Origin: DASUFH01 sp036274645
GTDB taxonomy: Bacteria > Acidobacteriota > Terriglobia > 20CM-2-55-15
DNA length: 7,285 bases
Reading direction: 5' to 3'
Assembly: GCA_036274645.1 (NCBI GenBank)
Contig: DASUFH010000497.1
Span: 1-7,285, forward strand
The notes under the pieces were generated by a model, which had not been told where the DNA came from, searched no databases, and saw nothing but the letters and a program-made list of their open reading frames with translations. Below are positions 1 through 5,024 of this stretch, piece after piece (within the stretch, counting starts at the first letter, position 1; each line of letters opens with the position of its first letter). Made by a program: the position numbers and the translations under genes.

Positions 1-42
1 CGGGAAAAAGTCAACATTAAGAGGCAGTTATGCGACATTGAA
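1..42. repeat. Possible end of an insertion sequence (two c[a/g]acatt repeats)
   Basis: Two heptamers, caacatt (12-18) and cgacatt (33-39), lie 21 bp apart in AT-richer sequence that differs from what follows. Short repeats about two helical turns apart are typical of IS21-like transposon ends, where the transposase binds several sites. No transposase is in the window, so if this is an IS end the element lies to the left. This is weak: it rests on two short repeats and a general impression of the sequence. Confidence 0.2.
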
Positions 43-70
43 TTCGCCCCTCCACCCCACTCTTCCCTTA

Positions 71-94
71 ACCACCGCCTCAATCCTTCCTACC
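71..94 (+). repeat. 24-bp direct repeat, copy 1
   Basis: The sequence accaccgcctcaatcctt followed by c and ctacc recurs at 1392-1415 in the same orientation with one mismatch (c/t at repeat position 19). The two copies bracket about 1.3 kb holding the DUF433/DUF5615 pair and the cellulase fragment. Similarity stops quickly on both sides, so this is a short repeat and not a duplicated gene. Confidence 0.7.
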
Positions 95-138
95 CTCGGA
101 GTGTCGAACCTGCCCGCTCGACAAAGGAAGGGGACGAA

Positions 139-157
139 AGAGGGGACTTCCCCCTCT
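139..157. repeat. GC-rich hairpin (7-bp stem)
   Basis: The arms agagggg (139-145) and cccctct (151-157) are perfectly complementary around a 5-nt loop. There is no following U-tract on either strand and no gene ends next to it, so I do not call it a terminator. Confidence 0.35.
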
Positions 158-369
158 GCCGGCGGGCGAGACCACGCGCGCAGCGGATCTAGCGAGTATG
201 GAGACGGCGGGAATCGGGGCGAACTAACGAACACAATATCAGCAACTCACAGACGACAGAAGCCGCCAATCCCTCACAAGAATCACGACCAGCTGATCGG
301 AAGTACAATCCGGGTACAGTTCAATTCCGGAACGCCGAGATACTTCGATGCGCTGGCGCTTCTCTGGTT

Positions 370-399
370 TTGACACCGCCAAATCACGCGTGGCATGGT
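370..399 (+). promoter_or_regulatory. Candidate promoter of the DUF433 gene
   Basis: A perfect -35 consensus, TTGACA, lies at 370-375. The best -10 at 18-bp spacing is catggt (394-399) preceded by TGG. That hexamer is poor, but it ends 6 nt before the ATG at 406, which would give a nearly leaderless transcript like those inferred elsewhere in this window. The -35 is clear and the -10 is not. Confidence 0.3.
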
Positions 400-405
400 G
401 CCTCC

Positions 406-675
406 ATGAAACGTTCGCGCCACAGAGAACTGGGCCGGTTCATTGTGGCCGACCCGAAAATTTGCCGGGGCCGTCCTACGTTCAAAGGTACCCGGGTGAC
501 CGTTGCCGACGTTCTCAACGATGTGCAGCGCGGGCTCTCCTGGGATTTCATCTCTGGACGATGGGGCAACGGCAGGATTCCCAGTGAAGCGATTGCCGAA
601 GCCGTTCAGTTGGCGCGCTCAGCTCTTCTGAATTCGGATGGCCAACTGGCCGGCGATTCTGCAGCCGGGGCGTGA
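406..675 (+). CDS. DUF433 family antitoxin-like protein
   Basis: An 89-residue protein with the DUF433 core: IVADPKICRGRPTFKGTRV at about residues 13-31, then VADVLNDVQRGLSWDFIS. This matches the family pattern in which a conserved DP-x-I-x-x-G-x-P-x-x-x-GTR segment precedes a helix-turn-helix-like region. DUF433 proteins are small DNA-binding partners usually encoded just upstream of DUF5615 PIN-like proteins; the M. tuberculosis VapB45/VapC45 pair is, as I recall, of this kind. The ATG at 406 is preferred over the in-frame TTG at 370 because homology begins soon after it and 370 lies inside a candidate -35. The stop overlaps the next gene's GTG by 4 bp (GTGA, 672-675), which implies translational coupling. 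The likely role is antitoxin and autorepressor. The family call is strong; activity is inferred, and its partner is frameshifted. Confidence 0.85.
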   Translation: MKRSRHRELGRFIVADPKICRGRPTFKGTRVTVADVLNDVQRGLSWDFISGRWGNGRIPSEAIAEAVQLARSALLNSDGQLAGDSAAGA

Positions 676-1110
676 ACGTCCTCGACGAAAACATTCCCCG
701 CGATCAAGCAGACCTTTTGCGGCAATGGAGAATCCGTTTCCGGTCGATCTCACAGGACCTTGGCTATAGTGGCATCACGGATGAGGACATTGTTCCGCTT
801 TCTGCTCCTCTTGAAGAGGCCCACACTGCTAACCCGAGACAAGGATTTCTGGGACAGCACACTCGTTCACTCGAGATACGCCATCGTCTGGATCGATGTC
901 GTAGTTGATGAAACCGCGTTCTGGATCAGACGTCTGATGAGTCATCCACAATTCCGAACGAGCGCTCAACGGCTCGGCAAGGTTGTGCGCGTCCATCCGA
1001 GCGCCATCAATTACTGGAAGAAGAACTCAGACACCCCGACTGTTGTCGAATGGTCGCGATGGCAAGAGCGCCTCACGCCACACCCGACAAACCTGTACGC
1101 ATGTATTTGA
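672..1110 (+). pseudogene. DUF5615 PIN-like protein, broken by a frameshift near 801
   Basis: The first frame (GTG at 672) encodes MNVLDENIPRDQADLLRQW and continues to DEDIVPL at 780-800. From 802 the family sequence continues in the next frame: LLLLKRPTLLTRDKDFW, then YAIVWIDV, FIRRLMSHPQFRTSAQRLGKV-like text and a C-terminal tail ending at 1110. Skipping one T in the cttt run at 798-801 joins the halves with the spacing expected for the family (IVPLL followed by the RPT and TRDKDF segments). Acidic residues typical of PIN-like nucleases are present in LDEN and TRDKD. Without correction the first frame ends at 908 and lacks TRDKDF. It would be the toxin or nuclease partner of the DUF433 gene. 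A real mutation, an assembly error and, less likely, programmed slippage would all look like this. Confidence 0.8.
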
Positions 1111-1155
1111 CAACGTCACTTACTGAGCCGCGGCGGTGAGCCCCGCGCCCGGCGG

Positions 1156-1389
1156 TCACTCGCCGAACAGGAGCCGGTCGGCCTGCGCGTGGTCGCTGTT
1201 CGGCGCCGCGCTCCGGTAGTCTCTCACGAGCGACCACGCGAGCGAGTCGTCACCCGGCGCACACGCTCCGAACGCGTTCCACGACCACGCGAGGTAGCCG
1301 ATCTGCCGTGCGTCGAGCCGGTCCATCACGAAGTCAACGAAGTCCCGCTGGCAGTCCTTCTGACCGATCTCGGTCACGACGAGCGGCAC
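1156..1389 (-). pseudogene. 3' fragment of a GH5-type cellulase (glycoside hydrolase)
   Basis: On the - strand about 78 residues read as the C-terminal end of a GH5 TIM-barrel cellulase. PLVVTEIGQ resembles the beta-7 segment carrying the nucleophile glutamate, and YLAWSWNAFGACAPG resembles the beta-8 segment with its conserved Trp, followed by WSLVRDYRSAAPN and a terminal helix. The stop codon is at 1156-1158. Homology ends at about 1389, immediately before repeat copy 2 (1392-1415). An ATG at 1404 is in frame but would be read from repeat sequence and is not a genuine start. About three quarters of the catalytic domain, including the acid/base glutamate, is missing, so it cannot be active. 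It is a remnant of a gene cut by recombination. GH5 is the best match by motif; another clan A hydrolase is possible. Confidence 0.7.
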
Positions 1390-1391
1390 TG

Positions 1392-1415
1392 ACCACCGCC
1401 TCAATCCTTTCTACC
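1392..1415 (+). repeat. 24-bp direct repeat, copy 2
   Basis: This is the second copy of the repeat at 71-94, in the same orientation with 23 of 24 positions matching. It begins within three bases of the point where cellulase homology ends, so it marks the break. The following 75 bases up to 1489 contain no gene that I can support. Confidence 0.7.
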
Positions 1416-1489
1416 TCTGACGCATGGTTGATTTCCGCGAACGATTCTCGCCGCGCGCTGCCGCTTGTCGAGGGCTTTGCTCACAGGGG

Positions 1490-2188
1490 CTACGGCGCGT
1501 TGCATGGCGCCTGGCCCAGCCAGTATGCCGCTTCTCCGGTGACGATATGGAACAAATCCAATTCGCCACTCCACCAAAGCTCCAATGGTGTGATGGGCCG
1601 CACGGCGCTGGAAGTGAGTGTGCCGTCTCCGTGAATGGTGATCGTCGTCTGCCGGGGAAGGGCCACGACTTCTCCCTCGATCGGCCCCATCCGCTCTCCA
1701 ATGGCGCGGAACTTCAGCGTGTACAGGTCTCGGGGCGCGCGTAAGAACCGTTCCGAGACAGAGGAGGGAACAACATAGCCGAAGTCGATGTCACAATCTC
1801 CCGCAGTGACGTGGGCGCCGCTGAATCCCTCGCCCCGTACAGTGTTGAAGACCACGATCAGATACTGCGCTGCAATGGCGTCGGCCGCCAGGACCATTCC
1901 CGCCGCGACGGGCACGTTGGCCAACAGTAGCAACGCCGTGGTACGCAACGGAAGCAGGATCTCCCTGATCGGGCCGGTAGCGGAGCGGCGAGCCTTGCGC
2001 CAGGCCAGAGCGAGAGCGATGACTCCCGCCAGACATGAGGCCAGTCCAGCGTAAAGCAGAAGGAATCCCGCCAGCGCCAGCCAGTCCCGACGCGTCACGA
2101 ACCACGAGACAAAGATCAGGGCCGCCAGCGCCAGGGGAGCCGTTCCACAGTAGGTGGCCACGCGGTGGGCGCGATTCAGATACCGCAT
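1490..2188 (-). CDS. Unrecognised three-helix membrane protein
   Basis: A 232-residue protein that I do not recognise. Three hydrophobic segments are visible at about residues 13-31 (APLALAALIFVSWFV), 36-62 (WLALAGFLLLYAGLASC onward) and 83-105 (TALLLLANVPVAAGMVL). A basic stretch (WRKARRSATGPIREILLPLR, about 63-82) between helices 2 and 3 suggests that this loop is cytoplasmic. The remaining roughly 125 residues would then lie outside the membrane. They look beta-rich, with GDCDIDFGYVV and TTITIHGDGTLTSS, and hold two cysteines (131 and 229). The ATG at 2188 is preferred over the out-of-frame start at 2192. It starts 31 nt after the vapC stop on the same strand, so it may share that transcript. 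Length and composition look intact. No function is proposed. Confidence 0.65.
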   Translation of the reverse strand: MRYLNRAHRVATYCGTAPLALAALIFVSWFVTRRDWLALAGFLLLYAGLASCLAGVIALALAWRKARRSATGPIREILLPLRTTALLLLANVPVAAGMVLAADAIAAQYLIVVFNTVRGEGFSGAHVTAGDCDIDFGYVVPSSVSERFLRAPRDLYTLKFRAIGERMGPIEGEVVALPRQTTITIHGDGTLTSSAVRPITPLELWWSGELDLFHIVTGEAAYWLGQAPCNAP

Positions 2189-2219
2189 TCAAACGCTCTG
2201 GTATCGGATCATGCCTGAA

Positions 2220-2609
2220 CTACGCCTCGCTGCCCGGACGCCAGAGCTTCAAATTGGGGATGTCGGCAAAATCCTTTTCATTCAGCGTCCAGAGCGATGC
2301 GTCTGCGGCCTGCGCGCACGCTGCAATGGCCAGATCGGCTTCACGGCCTCTCGCCTTCCTGACGGTCTTGTAAAGATGGCTGGCAATGCGCGCCTCAAAA
2401 AAACCGAACGGCGCCGAATCCGCAGCGGGAAAGAGAGCTTCCTGGGCATCCGTTTCCTGACTGATGCGCGGTCCCCGCAACCACTCGAACAACACGATGG
2501 TGGAAATCGTCACCGGTTCCGGGCCAGCGAGAAGATCACGGAGGCCGGAAGCGGACCGCCTGGGACCGGTCAGCGCGTCGATCAGCACAGAAGTGTCCAG
2601 GTGGATCAA
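2220..2609 (-). CDS. vapC: VapC-like PIN-domain ribonuclease toxin
   Basis: A 129-residue protein spanning a full PIN domain of normal VapC length. It starts MIHLDTSVLIDAL (Asp5), then LFEWLRG (Glu42), GREADLAIAA (Asp92) and LWTLNEKDFADIPNLKLW (Asn110, Asp113). These are the acidic positions that bind Mg2+/Mn2+ in PIN nucleases, so the active site looks complete. VapC toxins cut RNA, often tRNA or rRNA, and are held inactive by the co-encoded antitoxin. The start codon is TTG at 2609, only 4 nt after the antitoxin stop; no ATG is better placed, and homology begins at residue 2. A weak GGGG lies upstream. Start and coupling follow the usual antitoxin-first order. The target RNA cannot be read from the sequence. 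Confidence 0.9.
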   Translation of the reverse strand: MIHLDTSVLIDALTGPRRSASGLRDLLAGPEPVTISTIVLFEWLRGPRISQETDAQEALFPAADSAPFGFFEARIASHLYKTVRKARGREADLAIAACAQAADASLWTLNEKDFADIPNLKLWRPGSEA

Positions 2610-2613
2610 ATTG

Positions 2614-2886
2614 CTAGCCCCGGCCCCAGCCTTTTCGGCGCGAGGCCCGTAGTTCCTTCAGTTCCCGGTCGACGTCCGATGCGGATTTCTCCGGAATCGC
2701 CGCGACAACCCGGTCAAACAGCTCGACCCTGCGCTTCCTCTCGGCTTTGTTGAGTTTGCCGGCGTGTGGCTCATAGAACGTAATCGCTTCACGAAGCACG
2801 TAGCTCTGTGGTTTCTGGAGCCGGTTCGCAATGCGCTTCAGCGCTTCCGCCGAACTGTCGTCCAGGGTAAACGTCATCTTTACCAT
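2614..2886 (-). CDS. Ribbon-helix-helix antitoxin (VapB-type partner)
   Basis: A 90-residue protein. Residues 4-38 (MTFTLDD, then AEALKRIANRLQKPQSYVLREAI split over two helices) form a ribbon-helix-helix DNA-binding fold of the CopG/Arc type: a beta strand for the DNA groove, then two helices. The rest is charged, with KAERKRRVELFDRVVAAIPEKSASDVDRELKELR, and is the expected toxin-wrapping segment. I chose the ATG at 2886 because an extended -10 (TGGTAGTAT on the - strand, 2895-2903) sits 8 nt before it, as for the amidase gene. An upstream in-frame ATG at 2910 would put that promoter inside the gene. It should neutralise the adjacent PIN toxin and, with it, repress its own promoter. Confidence 0.85.
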   Translation of the reverse strand: MVKMTFTLDDSSAEALKRIANRLQKPQSYVLREAITFYEPHAGKLNKAERKRRVELFDRVVAAIPEKSASDVDRELKELRASRRKGWGRG

Positions 2887-2914
2887 AGGAGGCCATACTA
2901 CCATACCCATATGG
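2883..2914 (-). promoter_or_regulatory. vapBC promoter (leaderless) with repeated ccata operator-like units
   Basis: On the - strand an extended -10, TGGTAGTAT (2903 down to 2895), is followed by 8 nt and the ATG at 2886. A weak -35, ttagcc (2922 down to 2917), is 16 bp upstream. On the + strand ccat recurs at 2883, 2893, 2901 and 2907; the last copy is in the 8-bp palindrome ccatatgg (2907-2914). Closely spaced short repeats over the -10 are the usual layout of ribbon-helix-helix autorepression sites. Promoter placement is fairly clear; operator function is inferred. Confidence 0.5.
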
Positions 2915-2979
2915 AGGGCTAAGCGCGCGAATGAACGGCGCGCAGCGCCTGGCTACTGTCTCGGGATCTTGTCCATCAC

Positions 2980-3003
2980 TGGGCGGTCATAGGCCACCCC
3001 TAC
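2980..3003 (-). repeat. REP-like palindromic element, degenerate copy
   Basis: The sequence gggcggtc-ata-ggccacccc followed by tac matches the reverse complement of the element at 7215-7238 at 21 of 24 positions. Its own stem is weakened by two mismatches and one wobble pair. It lies just upstream of the operon's -10, where a -35 would be. Confidence 0.6.
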
Positions 3004-3016
3004 ACATTTGCCTGCA

Positions 3017-3033
3017 TGCTAGAATCCGCCTCG
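3017..3033 (+). promoter_or_regulatory. Extended -10 promoter of the four-gene operon (leaderless)
   Basis: TGCTAGAAT at 3017-3025 is a near-consensus extended -10. It ends 8 nt before the ATG at 3034, so transcription would begin at or within a base or two of that ATG. No Shine-Dalgarno sequence precedes the ATG, which agrees with leaderless translation. No good -35 exists at 16-18 bp; the region is occupied by the REP-like repeat. Confidence 0.55.
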
Positions 3034-3750
3034 ATGAAGCGCGCCAAAACGCCGGGCCGCCGGGAAGTGGAGAAGATCCTGAAACTGGCCGGTGGATCCG
3101 CCGATACGCCGATGCGGGTGGAACGGATTTCCGGTCACTTTGTTGGTTGTCCGTATCAGATCGGACCGCTCATCGGTTCAGCCGACAGACCGGAGGTCTT
3201 CGTAGCGTCGCTCACGTCATTCGATTGCGTGACCTATATGGAAACGGTTCTGAGTCTGGCCGAGGCGCGGACGCCGCAGGAATTCGAACGGCGTCTGTGT
3301 CAGATGCGGTACCGATCGGGAGCGGTCGAATGGCGCAAACGGAACCACTACATGGTGGATTGGATCCGGAACAACGGGCGTGAAGGACTCGTGCGTGAAG
3401 TGACGCTGGGCCCGAAGGCCGTCGTAAAGACCCGTACACTCAACGTCGTGCCGGGACTTCCTTCGGAAATCCGCACGTTCCGGTGTTTTCCCAAGCGGAT
3501 CGTCCGGCCTGCGCATTCGCCGCTGGAATCCGGCGATCTCATTTTCTTCGCGTCGACCCGCCCGCATCTGGACATCTTTCATTGCGGTCTGATCGTTAAA
3601 AAGGACGGCCGCGATCTGTTGCGACACGCGTCGCGCAGCCAGGGCGGGGTCGTCGAACAAAGTCTTCTGGATTTCCTCAAGAAAAACCGTATGGCTGGAA
3701 TCATCGTGGCGCGGCCTCAGACGCCGCGCGCGCCGCGGAAGCGCTCGTGA
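3034..3750 (+). CDS. DUF1460 family N-acetylmuramoyl-L-alanine amidase-like protein
   Basis: A 238-residue cysteine hydrolase of the DUF1460 family, an NlpC/P60-like fold. Characteristic segments are GHFVGCPYQIG (about 34-44), SFDCVTYMETVLSLAEA with the presumed nucleophile Cys65, RNHYMVDWIRNN (103-114), a GDLIFF turn and FHCGLIVKKDG with the presumed catalytic His183, then LLRHASR (His198). Family members cut the amide between MurNAc and L-Ala of muropeptides. Characterised relatives are exported, but here the N-terminus (MKRAKTPGRREVEKILKLAG) has no signal peptide, so cytosolic action on imported or recycled muropeptides is inferred. I chose ATG 3034 over ATG 3016 because 3016 precedes and overlaps the -10. 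Its stop overlaps the next gene by 4 bp (GTGA). The family is secure; the exact substrate is not. Confidence 0.85.
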   Translation: MKRAKTPGRREVEKILKLAGGSADTPMRVERISGHFVGCPYQIGPLIGSADRPEVFVASLTSFDCVTYMETVLSLAEARTPQEFERRLCQMRYRSGAVEWRKRNHYMVDWIRNNGREGLVREVTLGPKAVVKTRTLNVVPGLPSEIRTFRCFPKRIVRPAHSPLESGDLIFFASTRPHLDIFHCGLIVKKDGRDLLRHASRSQGGVVEQSLLDFLKKNRMAGIIVARPQTPRAPRKRS

Positions 3751-5024
3751 AAATCATTTATCCACCCGATCAGTCGTCTGAATCCATTCACCGCATCGTC
3801 GCAGAGGCGAAAGGCGATGTCGTGTTTGTCGGGGACCCGCGTACCCCCGTCGAGCCGGGCAGCCGGATGTTCGAGCGCATGGCCCAGGTCGTGACGGAAA
3901 GCGGCGCCGGCTGGGTGTACTCCGACAGCCTGAACCATCCGCGCATCGACTACCAGCTCGGGAGTATTCGCGACGGATTCGATTTTGGACCGGTCGTGGC
4001 GGTGTCGACTGCCGCCGCCCGCGAGGCCGGAACGCATAACGGCCACCGGTTCGGTGGTTTATACGATCTGCGACTCCGCATCTCGGAGAAGCGGCCAATC
4101 GTGCGCGTTCCCGAAACGCTCTACCGGGACCGCGCGGCGACCGAACTCGATCACGATGCGCGGTTCGCCTACGTGGATCCCCAGAACCGCGACTATCAGA
4201 TCGAAATGGAAGCCATAGCCACCGATCACCTGAAGCGTATCGGGGCGTTTCTCGAACCGAAGTTCCGGCCGTTCGAACCGGCGAAGAACCGCGCCGGATT
4301 CCCGGTGGAAGCCAGCGTCGTCATCCCGGTGCGGAACCGGGAACGCACCATCGAAGACGCCGTGCGCAGCGCGCTCAGTCAGGAGACGGATTTTCCATTC
4401 AATGTGATCGTGGTCGAAAACCATTCGACCGACCAGACCGGCCAGATCCTCAGGCGTCTGGCGGATTCACGTCTGGTCGTGCACGTTCCGGCGCGGCCGG
4501 ATCTGGGCATCGGCGGATGCTGGAACGAAGCAATTTTCCACGAGCGTTGCGGCCGTTACGTGGCGCAGCTCGACTCCGACGACCTGTACTCCTCGCCGGG
4601 AACACTCCAGCAGATCGTCGATGCGCTGCGCGCCGGTCCTTATGCGTTGGTCGTCGGCGCGTACACCCTGGTGAATTTTCAACTCCAGGAGATTCCCCCC
4701 GGCCTGATCGATCACCGCGAATGGACCCGGGACAACGGCCGCAACAATGCGCTCCGCGTGAACGGATTCGGCGCGCCCCGCGCCTATGCGACTTCGGTCG
4801 TTCGCGCCATCGGCTTTCCCAACGTCAGTTATGGAGAAGACTACGCGATGGCGTTGCGCGTCAGCCGCGAGTACGACGTTGGACGCATCTACGATTCGAT
4901 CTACGTCTGCCGCCGCTGGGACGGCAACAGCGACAGTTCGCTGCCGCTGGAAACGGCCAACCGGCACGATCTCTACAAGGACTGGGTCCGCACCAATGAA
5001 ATCCGGGCGCGCCAACAACGCTGA
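3747..5024 (+). CDS. GT2-type glycosyltransferase with an extra N-terminal half-domain
   Basis: A 425-residue protein. Residues 188-395 form a complete GT-A/GT2 domain: SVVIPVRNRERTIEDAV (190-206), FNVIVVENHSTDQT (218-231), the metal-binding QLDSDD (274-279), and YGEDYAMALRVS (362-373), whose ED pair is the likely catalytic base region, then CRRWDGNSDSS. Residues 23-128 resemble the back half of a second GT2 domain (VYSDS at 57-61, GLYDLRLRIS at 104-113, VPETLYRDR at 121-129) but lack the front nucleotide-binding strands. GTG 3747 overlaps the amidase stop, with GGAAG 5 nt upstream. No membrane segment or signal peptide is visible, so it is cytosolic or peripheral. It probably transfers a sugar from a nucleotide donor; donor and acceptor are unknown. 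I recall closely similar proteins next to DUF4922 and SpoIID genes in Bacteroides. Confidence 0.85.
   Translation: MKIIYPPDQSSESIHRIVAEAKGDVVFVGDPRTPVEPGSRMFERMAQVVTESGAGWVYSDSLNHPRIDYQLGSIRDGFDFGPVVAVSTAAAREAGTHNGHRFGGLYDLRLRISEKRPIVRVPETLYRDRAATELDHDARFAYVDPQNRDYQIEMEAIATDHLKRIGAFLEPKFRPFEPAKNRAGFPVEASVVIPVRNRERTIEDAVRSALSQETDFPFNVIVVENHSTDQTGQILRRLADSRLVVHVPARPDLGIGGCWNEAIFHERCGRYVAQLDSDDLYSSPGTLQQIVDALRAGPYALVVGAYTLVNFQLQEIPPGLIDHREWTRDNGRNNALRVNGFGAPRAYATSVVRAIGFPNVSYGEDYAMALRVSREYDVGRIYDSIYVCRRWDGNSDSSLPLETANRHDLYKDWVRTNEIRARQQR

Larger units (their letters stand above)
1..369. other. Gene-free stretch with repeat-like content
   Basis: I see no supportable gene here. The open frames across 28-373 on either strand are proline- and arginine-rich, show no domain and look like chance readings of GC-rich DNA. 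What can be seen is the possible IS end (1-42), the first copy of a 24-bp repeat (71-94), a perfect 7-bp hairpin (139-157) and a lower-GC segment from about 228 to 345 that leads into the promoter region of the DUF433 gene. Confidence 0.5.

Noticed and set aside
38..373. 111-codon + strand frame at the left edge
   Set aside because: Low-complexity proline/arginine/threonine reading through repeat-like DNA; no start signal or domain.
795..805. Programmed +1 frameshift (prfB-like) in the DUF5615 gene
   Set aside because: The ctt-t context resembles part of the prfB site, but the next in-frame codon is tct and not a stop, and no internal Shine-Dalgarno is visible; mutation or sequencing error is simpler.
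1424..1744. Short + strand frames opposite the membrane protein 3' end
   Set aside because: Biased arginine-rich readings with no motif; the - strand frame has coherent hydrophobic segments and a continuous reading.
2154..2753. 199-codon + strand frame across the vapC/vapB region
   Set aside because: It is the antisense of intact PIN and ribbon-helix-helix genes and has no recognisable domain.
3016..3033. ATG at 3016 as amidase start
   Set aside because: It sits immediately before and overlaps the extended -10 TGCTAGAAT and adds only six residues (MLESAS) outside the conserved region.
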